A DNA stretch of 5,507 bases, taken from the NCBI GenBank assembly GCA_025937615.1, contig JAICRA010000120.1, forward strand, positions 1 through 5,507. The letters run 5' to 3'. Of the stretch, positions 1 through 5,507 are shown in pieces. The position numbers and the translations under genes were made by a program. This DNA is from Thermomicrobiales bacterium. GTDB lineage: Bacteria > Chloroflexota > Chloroflexia > Thermomicrobiales > UBA6265. The notes beneath the pieces were generated by a model that saw nothing but the letters and a program-made list of their open reading frames with translations, had not been told where the DNA came from and made no database searches. Each line of letters starts with the position of its first letter. Within the stretch, counting starts at the first letter, position 1.

Positions 1-105
1 ACGCTGCTTCAGAAGTACGACATATAGTACTAAGACGACGCCGGAAACACAATATGTGCCAACTTGTCAGGGAAGCGGTAATAGACAGCGCGATCCAGCA
101 AGCAG

Positions 106-115
106 TGTACGTACA
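106..115. repeat. 10-base perfect palindrome TGTACGTACA
   Basis: TGTACGTACA equals its own reverse complement and lies in the non-coding region. It could be an operator half-site pair for a dimeric regulator such as a GntR-type protein. About five 10-base palindromes are expected by chance in a window this long, so only its intergenic position makes it worth recording. Confidence 0.25.
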
Positions 116-128
116 GCATGAGCGGAGC

Positions 129-146
129 TGTGACTTTCTTGTCACA
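129..146. promoter_or_regulatory. Inverted repeat TGTGAC-N6-GTCACA, possible operator
   Basis: Two perfect 6-base arms (129-134 and 141-146) flank the spacer TTTCTT. The core resembles CRP/FNR-family operators, TGTGA-N6-TCACA, but the TGTGA and TCACA halves are 8 bases apart here instead of 6, which would put the half-sites on a different helical face. It could instead form a small RNA hairpin. No promoter or gene start is seen next to it, so the call rests on symmetry and position only. Confidence 0.25.
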
Positions 147-190
147 AACGGTCGATTGCAGTCAGTCAACGACTCATAGATTCGGGATTA

Positions 191-221
191 GGGAGCGAGC
201 GAGACTATCGCTCTGGCTCCC
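191..221 (-). terminator. Hairpin over the ECF S-component stop codon, possible terminator
   Basis: Plus-strand arms GGGAGC (191-196) and GCTCCC (216-221) pair. Inside them GAGCG (197-201) pairs with CGCTC (209-213), with a two-base TG bulge (214-215) and a 7-base loop (202-208) that contains the stop codon of the minus-strand gene (205-207). The GC-rich stem lies where a transcription terminator would be expected, but no U-tract follows it on the minus-strand transcript. It may therefore be a weak terminator, an mRNA 3'-end stabiliser, or only GC-rich symmetry. Confidence 0.35.
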
Positions 222-1035
222 CATGCAGTGTCGCCGACCACGCCGCGCGGGTATGAAATCGCCGCAGCAACCGGATCACCGGACCACCGGCGACCAGAAT
301 GAGGAGGGCGGTGGCTGCCGCTCGGGTCGTGTCGTGCACGAGCGACGTTGCCACGTAGAAAGCCGCGTAGCGCTCGACGCTTTCCGACAGCGACAACCCC
401 GGCGTCCAATAGAGTCCGATGTCGCCGGTCACACCCGGAGCGGCGAATGGCCACGAATAGAGATTCATCAGCGCTCCGTAAGCAAATCCCGTGACCGTGC
501 CCAACGCCGCCACTGTCGCTAGCTCGGCACGGACCTGGGTCGGCTCGGGTAACCAGCCAGCGGCGACGCCGACCCAACCAGCGCAGAGCATCTGAAAGGG
601 GAGCCACGGCCCCACGCCAGCTGTGATGGCCGCGGAGAGTAACAGGGTGAGCGTACCCATCACGAAGCCGAACCGGGACCCAAAGACATACCCCACGAGC
701 ACGATGAGCGCGAAGATCGGAGAGGCTCCCAGAAACGAAGGCACAAGGCGAAGAGTCGCGTCGATGGCCACGAGCGCCGCGAGCAGCGCCACAGAACGCA
801 CATGGCTGCCCGAGGCGGGTCCGCGAACAAGCTCGGCGACCGTGACGACGAGCGATCCGCCTACAACGAGTGCCAGGAGCAGTGATGCCTCCACCGTCCT
901 CGGTGAAACCTCACCGGCCGCATTCGGCAGCGCCGAGATTAGAAAGGGCAGCGCGAATGTCAGGAGCCCGGCAATCGAAACGATTATGAGTGTCGTGATC
1001 TGAAGTCGCTCTACGCGTGAAGCACCAAGTCTCAC
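205..1035 (-). CDS. ECF transporter S component (substrate-binding membrane protein)
   Basis: This 276-residue, very hydrophobic protein resembles the substrate-specific S components of energy-coupling factor (ECF) transporters. These bind a vitamin or metal in the membrane and work with a T component and two ATPases. Hydrophobic segments lie near residues 13-35, 49-70, 81-99, 105-122, 124-140, 146-162, 172-191 and 237-256. The recognisable block is the glycine-rich GYVFGSRFGF segment (115-124) followed by GPWLPFQML (142-150), a loop seen in many actinobacterial-type S components. A short Ala-x3-Ala pattern (86-90) fits the helix that packs against the T component. The first 80 residues extend beyond the conserved core. 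The start is GTG, chosen because GGAAAGG lies 9 bases upstream. No T or ATPase gene is in the window, so either they lie beyond the left edge or a shared module is used. The substrate cannot be told; a vitamin such as cobalamin is a guess. Confidence 0.83.
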   Translation of the reverse strand: MRLGASRVERLQITTLIIVSIAGLLTFALPFLISALPNAAGEVSPRTVEASLLLALVVGGSLVVTVAELVRGPASGSHVRSVALLAALVAIDATLRLVPSFLGASPIFALIVLVGYVFGSRFGFVMGTLTLLLSAAITAGVGPWLPFQMLCAGWVGVAAGWLPEPTQVRAELATVAALGTVTGFAYGALMNLYSWPFAAPGVTGDIGLYWTPGLSLSESVERYAAFYVATSLVHDTTRAAATALLILVAGGPVIRLLRRFHTRAAWSATLHGEPER

Positions 1036-1167
1036 CGAGGTCGACCTTTCCTGGAGCGTTGATCGATTTCCGTATTATTCGTGGCGGCGGATGGTGCGAG
1101 ACAAGTGGGACCGCGTCGATAGCAGCACACCGGACGAACACGCGACGCTAGAAAATCGTGGTCGAGC
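1036..1167. promoter_or_regulatory. Divergent intergenic region with promoters for both flanking genes
   Basis: The 132 bases between the two divergent start codons must hold the promoter of the leftward ECF gene, and probably that of the rightward operon. An AT-rich patch (1073-1079, TATTATT) is the best -10 candidate. For the leftward gene, TTGTCT (1104-1099 on the minus strand) and AATAAT (1079-1074) match the -35 and -10 consensus at 4 of 6 and 5 of 6 positions with a longish 19-base spacer. For the rightward gene no good pair is evident. Regulators of divergent pairs often bind between them, so autoregulation by the PucR-type protein is possible but not shown. A GCGTCG / CGACGC inverted pair (1113-1118 and 1143-1148) is present and unproven. 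Confidence 0.4.
1045..1051 (-). promoter_or_regulatory. Ribosome binding site GGAAAGG for the ECF S-component gene
   Basis: On the minus strand GGAAAGG stands 9 bases before the GTG at 1035-1033. It supports this GTG start. The site partly overlaps a 10-base palindrome, AGGTCGACCT (1038-1047), which could let a protein or RNA fold cover the initiation region, although palindromes of this length are common by chance. Confidence 0.6.
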
Positions 1168-2676
1168 ATGGATATTACGCTTGAAGACCTGAGAGTGCTC
1201 GAGCCTCGGCTTTTATGGGGGGGAGAAGATGGCGACGCGTCCGAAATGGCCGAGAAAGGGTCCCGTGCTATTTCGTGGGCTGTTTCCGCCCGCGCGACGG
1301 CGCCTCATCTGCCCCACCTCCGTGGCGGCGAAGTCGTGCTCATTCCGGCGCGCGTGATTGGTGTCGTTGGCAGAGAACTACCGGCGCTGTTGAGAGAAGC
1401 CAGGCTGCGAGACGTCGCCGCCGTGGTCTTCGAACGAGGAGGACCTGCGGTTCCCAGGGTCGATTCCATCGACGACGTACCAGCGCTCTGCTGGGAGGAG
1501 GATCTCACAGCGGACACCGAGGCAGGGATCAATCGCCTGTTGACGGAGTGCCGTGGCAATCTCTACCGGGTTGGGAGTGAGCTCGAGCGCTTGATGACTG
1601 ACCTGACCGCCAGTCGCTCAGGGCTGACAGCGCTGGTTCAGACCACGGCCGATCGATCGGGTCTGCCCATTCAAGTCATCGACGCCCGGGGGCGGCTGCT
1701 GGCAGCTTCGCACCCGGATCACGGTGTTTTAGACGGTGCTTCCCGCGCCGACCAGACGACCCAGGTCGAGAAAACGTTGCCATCCGGGTTGTCATTGGTC
1801 TTGGGACCGCTACGGCCCGACCAGCGAGTCGTTGGACGCTTCCTCGTCGAGCGGATCGCCGCAGCCGTCTCCATTGCCGCCCGGCAAGACGAGGCGGTAC
1901 GACCCCGGGGAGCGCGTCGGGTCGAGGCACTAGAAGCGCTTCTCGCGGGGCAATCGGGAAGCTCAGGTGAGCAACGGGCGGCAGCACTGGCTCTCGGCCT
2001 TGATCCCGATGGGACATTCCTGGTGGCCGTTAGTACGCACGAAATAGATGCCACCGTGATCAACCTGCTTGCGCCGCTGGGATCAGTCAACGCCGCAGGG
2101 GTAATGAATGGGCTCCGAACCTTTCTCGTCGCCGTCGGTGGTCGAGAGGACCGGCAAAGCCTCCATAGTCGGGTTGCCGAGGTAAAACGGCGGTGGCATG
2201 TTGAAATCGAAGGGACGTCGGCAACGCTGGCGATCTCGGCGCCGGCTTCAGGAGTGACGCGGCTACCGGCGGCGCTAAGCGAGGCATCGTTCATCGCGAC
2301 CCTTCAGGACCGCTCACGGCTACCGCGCTATGCGGCCTCGTTCGACTCGATCGATGACATCGGCGCGTTCCAGTTGCTCTATCTGTTACGTGACACGAGC
2401 GAGCTCCGCAAGTTCGTGTCGGATGCGCTCGGTGCACTCGAACTTCGCGATCGGAGGGGAACTTTGCGCGAAACGCTACGCGCCTATCTCGAATCGGGAG
2501 GCTCTCACGCCGGCGCCTCCGATCAGCTTGGTATCCATCGAAACACGCTGGCGTACCGATTGCGGAGGATCGGCGAATTGATTGGGCGCGACGTGGGCGA
2601 TCCCCGATCGTGGCTGACGCTATACCTGGCGCTTTCGGCATCGGAACTGCTCAAGGTCGAAGCCAATGAACGCTAG
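1168..2676 (+). CDS. PucR family transcriptional regulator
   Basis: This is a cytoplasmic DNA-binding regulator of 502 residues, the usual full length for the PucR/CdaR group. Residues about 5-115 match the N-terminal PucR domain, including the LRGGEVVLIP strand (51-60) that follows a variable loop. Residues about 150-240 look like a GAF-type sensory region (LPIQVIDARGRLLAAS, 166-181). Residues about 250-390 correspond to the GGDEF-like CdaR middle region. The C-terminal PucR helix-turn-helix (about 433-493) is clear: LRETLRAYLE, then LGIHRNTLAYRLRRIGELIG (454-473) and a WLTLYLALSASELL end. Relatives commonly activate purine, sugar-diacid, amino-acid or other catabolic genes on binding an intermediate; the ligand cannot be inferred here. 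The ATG start fits the N-terminal domain, but the ribosome binding site is weak (GGTCGAG close to the ATG). Its end overlaps the JAMM peptidase gene by 11 bases, which suggests co-translation. It is the first rightward gene, as expected for an operon regulator. Confidence 0.93.
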   Translation: MDITLEDLRVLEPRLLWGGEDGDASEMAEKGSRAISWAVSARATAPHLPHLRGGEVVLIPARVIGVVGRELPALLREARLRDVAAVVFERGGPAVPRVDSIDDVPALCWEEDLTADTEAGINRLLTECRGNLYRVGSELERLMTDLTASRSGLTALVQTTADRSGLPIQVIDARGRLLAASHPDHGVLDGASRADQTTQVEKTLPSGLSLVLGPLRPDQRVVGRFLVERIAAAVSIAARQDEAVRPRGARRVEALEALLAGQSGSSGEQRAAALALGLDPDGTFLVAVSTHEIDATVINLLAPLGSVNAAGVMNGLRTFLVAVGGREDRQSLHSRVAEVKRRWHVEIEGTSATLAISAPASGVTRLPAALSEASFIATLQDRSRLPRYAASFDSIDDIGAFQLLYLLRDTSELRKFVSDALGALELRDRRGTLRETLRAYLESGGSHAGASDQLGIHRNTLAYRLRRIGELIGRDVGDPRSWLTLYLALSASELLKVEANER

Positions 2677-3166
2677 ACCCGCCGCCGGTACGATCACCCG
2701 CCCCCGGTTCTCCCTTGGTGGAGCGGAGCCAGAAGAGACCAGGGTCGGCGAGCTGACGCTTTCGAGCGAGCTTCGCGATACGATCGTCAAGCATCTTCGG
2801 CTTTGCCGTCCCGATGAAGGCGTTGGACTCCTCGCCGCCTCGAGGAGGGGCTCAGCCCTAGTCGCCGTTCGCTTTTACCCCGGTCGCAACATCGATTCAT
2901 CGCCACAGCGATATACAATGGACCCCACCGACGTCATGGCTGCGCTGGCCGATATGAAGCGTCGAGAGACAAGGCTCGGGGCTATCGTCCACTCCCATCC
3001 GAAAACGTCTCCGGTTCCCTCCCGAACCGACCTCGCCGAGGCGAACATTCCCGGTGTCTTGAGCCTCATCGTCGGATTTTTTCCGGAAATAGAGCTACGG
3101 GCTTGGAGTTTTGGCTACGATGATCACGGCGATGTAGTTCGCTTTGAAGAGGTCCCAATCACGTGA
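2666..3166 (+). CDS. M67 family JAMM/MPN+ metallopeptidase
   Basis: This 166-residue protein carries a complete JAMM zinc-protease signature: Glu51 in PDEGVGLL, then His109-Ser-His111-Pro, Ser119 and Asp122 (H-x-H-P-x6-S-x2-D). It is therefore predicted to be an active zinc isopeptidase or deamidating protease. Bacterial M67 members typically trim ubiquitin-like or ThiS/MoaD/CysO-type sulfur-carrier proteins, or cleave isopeptide-linked adducts. The peptidase domain begins near residue 28 (VGELTLSSEL); the first 25 residues are an extra, probably disordered tail. The usual E-C-C-G start of many M67 proteins is E-G-V-G here. The ATG is preceded by AAGG with a 9-base gap and lies inside the end of the PucR gene in another frame, so translation is probably coupled. 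No ubiquitin-like or sulfur-carrier gene, E1-like enzyme or cysteine synthase is visible nearby, so the substrate is unknown. There is no signal peptide, so it is likely cytoplasmic. Confidence 0.9.
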   Translation: MNARPAAGTITRPRFSLGGAEPEETRVGELTLSSELRDTIVKHLRLCRPDEGVGLLAASRRGSALVAVRFYPGRNIDSSPQRYTMDPTDVMAALADMKRRETRLGAIVHSHPKTSPVPSRTDLAEANIPGVLSLIVGFFPEIELRAWSFGYDDHGDVVRFEEVPIT

Positions 3167-3261
3167 ATGATCTCGACGTGAGCGAATTCAACCAGCGAAA
3201 TGAGCGCAAGGCGGCTGAAATCGAACGAGCGTCTCGCGGTCCGGTGAAAGGGGTGGCATGA
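3163..3261 (+). CDS. Candidate 32-residue small protein coupled to both neighbours
   Basis: A short frame starts at GTG inside GTGA, overlapping the stop of the JAMM gene by 4 bases. It ends at TGA inside ATGA, overlapping the start of the DinB-like gene by 4 bases. GAAGAGG lies 10 bases before the GTG, an acceptable if distant ribosome binding site. The product has six acidic and six basic residues, with a probable amphipathic helix (residues 7-25) and a GPVKG tail. The segment IERASRGPVKG (20-30) faintly resembles the N-terminal E-F-R-A-N-G-G-x-V-G-G motif of the DUF385 deazaflavin-dependent nitroreductase family, from memory and not from a search. It may be a real small protein, a translational coupling leader for the DinB gene, or the remnant of a lost DUF385 gene. 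It may also be a chance frame, since the gap between its neighbours is only 91 bases. Confidence 0.38.
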   Translation: MNDLDVSEFNQRNERKAAEIERASRGPVKGVA

Positions 3262-3872
3262 ACGGGTCTGCAGTCGGTCAGCAGGAACAGGAAGTCGCGG
3301 ATTCGTCGGTTCGGGATCTGCCAAACGACGCTCTGATCATCCGGCTCATCCAGACGGTCAACCACCTGTCGCGCTGGCTGACCCCGATCCACAACCGGAC
3401 GGTTCTCGAGTTCTCGCTCCGCCGATCAGAGCCATCGGCCAAGGACCTCCTGATCCGCATGCGGGATACCGAGACGCGTGCGTACGGATACATGAACGCT
3501 ATCGCTTCGGAGAGGGATCCGGACCTCGATCGGATCCCCCGCGTTGAACCGTCGCCCGGTCAGATCGCGGTCGACCGCTCCGCTCACCCTCTCGTCATCA
3601 TGTCGGAGTTCCGCCGAGTCCGCGAGAGCTCGACTTCGCTGTTGCGGGCGCTGCCCGACACCGCCTGGGAACGCGGTGGCTTTAGCCGTACGCACCGAAA
3701 CTGGACTATCCGCGAGCTGGCAGAGTACTTGTCCCGGCATGACCGGGAAATGCTGCAAGGGATCGACCGCACCCTGAGCCGGACTGGCGCGCGCCAGGGC
3801 ATCGCGGCCGTGTCTCAGGTTGACTTCACGCAGATCGAGGAGCCATTCCTGGCGACGGTGTCGCGTGAGTAG
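3258..3872 (+). CDS. DinB-like four-helix-bundle protein with degenerate metal site
   Basis: The 204-residue product follows the DinB/YfiT-type pattern: helix 1 about 21-41, a second helix SAKDLLIRMRDTETRAYGYM (60-79), a third containing EFRRVRESSTSLLRALPDTAWER (about 117-139), and a last helix WTIRELAEYLSRHDREMLQGI (149-169). DinB-superfamily members are often thiol-dependent transferases or hydrolases that bind a metal through three histidines. Here the usual histidine of helix 2 (AHL in relatives) is Arg67, and the second histidine of the final H-D-x-x-H pair is Met165, so only His161 remains. Metal-dependent activity is therefore doubtful. The C-terminal 30 residues have no visible counterpart in the fold. 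The ATG has a good AAAGGGG ribosome binding site 4 bases away and overlaps the small ORF's stop as ATGA. Function unknown. Confidence 0.8.
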   Translation: MNGSAVGQQEQEVADSSVRDLPNDALIIRLIQTVNHLSRWLTPIHNRTVLEFSLRRSEPSAKDLLIRMRDTETRAYGYMNAIASERDPDLDRIPRVEPSPGQIAVDRSAHPLVIMSEFRRVRESSTSLLRALPDTAWERGGFSRTHRNWTIRELAEYLSRHDREMLQGIDRTLSRTGARQGIAAVSQVDFTQIEEPFLATVSRE

Positions 3873-3928
3873 GCAGCCTATGGATCGGGGCGGGTACCGC
3901 GTCCGGAAAGCGATCGGATAGGCGGACC

Positions 3929-4351
3929 ATGGAACGGGACAGTGTCGCGGACGCCGGCGTGGCAACGGCGGAGGAGCTGGCACGCGAGTTCTTCGCGGCA
4001 ATCGACGCTCGCGATCCACGCCGCTTGCGTGCCACCCTAGCCAACCATGCCTCGTTCCGGGCACTTCCGCACCGAGAGCTGATCCGACCGGCGGACGAGA
4101 TCGTCGCCTATTTTGGGACCGTCGTGAGCTCATACCCGACCGCGCGCTGGGAGGTAACGGACGTCATCTCCGATGGCGAGCGGGCGGCGGTGCAGTTCAC
4201 GCTGCGGGAATTCGCGTCTCACCTCGGCCGTGAGCTCCTCTCCGAGCAAGCGGCGATCATACGCACCAACGCGGGCAAGATCACGAGCATCGTCGGGTAT
4301 TACGACTCGAGTGAATTTCGCGCACAGTTCTGGAGCGATGGTGCCTCGTAG
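3929..4351 (+). CDS. NTF2/SnoaL-like domain protein
   Basis: This 140-residue protein fits the nuclear transport factor 2-like, SnoaL-type cone fold. An N-terminal helix (AEELAREFFAAIDARDPRRL, 14-33) is followed by a short conserved turn with ANHASFRAL (38-46), a helix ending in DEIVAYFG, and then alternating strands: ARWEVTDVISDGERAAVQFT, ELLSEQAAIIRT and KITSIVGYYD. Family members serve as small-molecule isomerases, hydrolases, dehydratases, or simply ligand-binding subunits, so the reaction cannot be assigned. There is no signal peptide. The ATG follows AGGCGG (3920-3925) by 3 bases. It starts 56 bases after the DinB-like gene, in the same direction and without an evident terminator, so co-transcription is possible. 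Confidence in the fold is high, in function low. Confidence 0.83.
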   Translation: MERDSVADAGVATAEELAREFFAAIDARDPRRLRATLANHASFRALPHRELIRPADEIVAYFGTVVSSYPTARWEVTDVISDGERAAVQFTLREFASHLGRELLSEQAAIIRTNAGKITSIVGYYDSSEFRAQFWSDGAS

Positions 4352-4356
4352 CCGCA

Positions 4357-4370
4357 GGTCGGATTCGACC
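4357..4370 (+). repeat. Short hairpin GGTCG-GATT-CGACC between two genes
   Basis: A perfect 5-base stem with a 4-base loop lies just after the stop of the NTF2-like gene and before the LutB-like gene. No run of T follows, and the stem is short for a transcription terminator. It may slow ribosomes or RNA polymerase slightly, or be chance. Confidence 0.25.
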
Positions 4371-4404
4371 CCATGGACCCTCGAAACCGCTCCCTGCATC
4401 ACTT

Positions 4405-5507
4405 GTGAGCGACGTGGCTAGCCGAGAGATTGCCGTCGGTGGAGAGCCGCGTGGCGTTCACCCGTCATACCCAGTCGATCCCGCCGACAAATTTGATGTG
4501 CGTCTTCGCCGCGCGCTCGCAAATCCCCGGTTGCGAGACAACCTGACGGCGTTCCAACAAGGCTGGCGATCGGCACGCGATCGGGCGGCGGACGAGATCG
4601 ACTTTCCAACGCTGCAAGCGCGAATGAAACGCGCGAAAACCGCGGTTACGGCCGATCTGGAAATGTATCTCGAAGCTTTCCGCATGGCGGCGGAAGGGGC
4701 CGGAGCCACCGTCCATATGGCCAGCAACGCGGCTGACGCCAATCGCGTGATTCTCGAGATTGCGCGGAGTCACCAAGTCTCGCTGATCGCGAAGTCCAAG
4801 TCGATGGTGAGTGAGGAGATCGGGTTCAACCATGTGGCCGAGGATGCCGGCTACCGTGTGGTGGAGACCGATCTCGGGGAGTGGATCGTCCAGCTCCGTC
4901 ATGAGCGGCCGAGCCACATGGTGATGCCCGCGGTGCACCTCTCGCGGCAGGAAATCGGCGCCGACATGTCGAGCGCTTTGAGACAAGAGGTTTCCGGCGA
5001 GGACATCGCGGCCCAAGTGGGTACGGCGCGCGATGAGATCCGTGACGCGTTTTTTGCGGCGGGAATGGGGATCACCGGCGCCAACGCGCTGATCGCGGAG
5101 TCCGGAACGGTGATGATGGTGACCAATGAAGGCAATGGTCGTCTCTGCGCCTCCGTTCCGCCGGTTCATGTCGTCCTCGCGGGTATCGAGAAACTTCTCC
5201 CAACGTTCGCCGATGCGGCCACGCAGCTCCGGCTCCTGGCACGCTCCGGAACGGCGCAGCGAATAACGAGCTACACCACCTTCATCACCGGTCCCACCCC
5301 GGGTCACACCATGCATATCGTGTTGGTCGACAACGGTCGGCGAACCATGGCGGCCATGCCGGAGTTCACCGAGGCGCTGCACTGCATCCGCTGTGCAGCC
5401 TGCGCCAACGTCTGCCCCCCGTATCGGGAGGTTGGCGGTCATGCGTTTGGCTACATCTATACCGGTGCAATTGGTCTGGTGGTGACCGGTTTTCACCACG
5501 GGCTCGA
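4405..5507 (+). CDS. lutB: LutB-like LUD-domain iron-sulfur protein, 3' end outside window
   Basis: The frame is open to the right edge and encodes at least 367 residues of a LutB/YkgF-type protein, an electron-transfer subunit of the LutABC lactate-oxidation complex. The LUD domain is unmistakable: KSKSMVSEEIGFNHV (130-144), VVETDLGEWIVQL (152-164), GITGANALIAESGT (222-235), VTNEGNGRL (239-247) and VVLAGIEKLLPT (257-268). Next comes the first ferredoxin motif C-I-R-C-A-A-C-A-N-V-C-P, with Cys327, 330, 333 and 337 as [4Fe-4S] ligands. Family members are about 460-480 residues, so roughly 100 are missing, including the second cysteine motif. No ATG is available; GTG at 4405 or 4414 are the possible starts, and neither has a strong ribosome binding site, so the first residues are uncertain. 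LutA, LutC and a lactate permease are not visible and may follow to the right. Its 53-base distance from the NTF2-like gene permits one operon. The family is certain; the exact substrate of this complex is not. Confidence 0.92.
   Translation, partial: MSDVASREIAVGGEPRGVHPSYPVDPADKFDVRLRRALANPRLRDNLTAFQQGWRSARDRAADEIDFPTLQARMKRAKTAVTADLEMYLEAFRMAAEGAGATVHMASNAADANRVILEIARSHQVSLIAKSKSMVSEEIGFNHVAEDAGYRVVETDLGEWIVQLRHERPSHMVMPAVHLSRQEIGADMSSALRQEVSGEDIAAQVGTARDEIRDAFFAAGMGITGANALIAESGTVMMVTNEGNGRLCASVPPVHVVLAGIEKLLPTFADAATQLRLLARSGTAQRITSYTTFITGPTPGHTMHIVLVDNGRRTMAAMPEFTEALHCIRCAACANVCPPYREVGGHAFGYIYTGAIGLVVTGFHHGL

Larger units (their letters stand above)
1..204. other. Non-coding region left of the ECF S-component gene
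   Basis: No coding sequence is supported here. The only open frame entering from position 118 on the plus strand runs antisense through the membrane-protein gene, and its arginine-rich, low-complexity product looks like a reading-frame shadow. The stretch contains a 10-base perfect palindrome (106-115), a TGTGAC-N6-GTCACA inverted repeat (129-146), and the left arm of a hairpin beginning at 191. It is locally more AT-rich than the genes, as expected of an intergenic region. It may hold the promoter of a gene beyond the left edge, but I found no convincing -35/-10 pair on either strand. Confidence 0.5.

Noticed and set aside
118..607. Open frames on both strands overlapping the end of the ECF gene
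   Set aside because: Both products are arginine-rich and patternless, whereas the 205-1035 frame encodes a coherent multi-helix membrane protein with a family motif.
1059..1078. Rightward promoter TTGATC ... TATTAT upstream of the PucR gene
   Set aside because: The two boxes are separated by only 8 bases, far short of the 16-18 needed for a sigma-70-type promoter.
3426..4133. 235-codon minus-strand frame across the DinB-like and NTF2-like genes
   Set aside because: It spans two recognisable plus-strand genes and the gap between them, and shows only Arg/Pro-rich low complexity.
4357..4371. Minus-strand sequence resembling a tRNA T-arm (GGGTCGAATCC)
   Set aside because: The invariant TTC of the T-loop is missing, and no acceptor, D or anticodon arm can be formed around it.
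4465..5499. Long minus-strand open frame (344 codons) opposite the LutB-like gene
   Set aside because: Its product is rich in His, Arg and Gly with no domain pattern, while the plus strand has unmistakable LutB motifs. Long antisense frames are common in GC-rich coding DNA.
1..5507. Defence island, CRISPR array, prophage or insertion sequence
   Set aside because: There are no spaced direct repeats, transposase, integrase, nuclease or phage structural motifs in any frame; the genes look metabolic and regulatory.

Overview
The window is a GC-rich bacterial segment whose gene families (PucR-type regulator, ECF-transporter S component with a GPW-x-PFQM loop, JAMM peptidase, DinB-fold protein, LutB-type iron-sulfur protein) are typical of Actinobacteria and Chloroflexota. 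The sequence alone does not settle which. No rRNA, tRNA, CRISPR array, transposase, integrase or phage gene is visible, so this looks like ordinary chromosomal metabolic and regulatory DNA.

Layout: positions 1-204 hold no supportable gene, only short inverted repeats and a hairpin at the end of the first gene. Positions 205-1035 on the minus strand encode a membrane protein of the ECF S-component type. A 132-base divergent intergenic region (1036-1167) separates it from a rightward run of genes. That run is: a full-length PucR-family regulator (1168-2676); an M67/JAMM metallopeptidase overlapping it by 11 bases (2666-3166); a candidate 32-residue small ORF joined by 4-base overlaps to the genes on both sides (3163-3261); a DinB-like four-helix protein (3258-3872); an NTF2/SnoaL-like small protein (3929-4351); and a LutB-like LUD-domain/ferredoxin protein that runs off the right edge (from about 4405).

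How they may work together: the first four rightward genes are packed tightly enough to be co-transcribed and translationally coupled. The NTF2-like and LutB-like genes follow after gaps of 56 and 53 bases with no convincing terminator, so they may belong to the same operon. PucR-type proteins usually activate nearby catabolic or transport genes in response to a small metabolite, and LutB is a subunit of the LutABC-type lactate oxidation complex. A reasonable but unproven reading is a regulator-led catabolic operon of which only the start is visible, with a divergently transcribed vitamin-type transporter component. The most unusual points are the JAMM peptidase without an evident ubiquitin-like or sulfur-carrier partner, the small ORF, and a DinB protein that has lost most of its expected metal ligands. 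I found no clear evidence of a new defence or mobile system.
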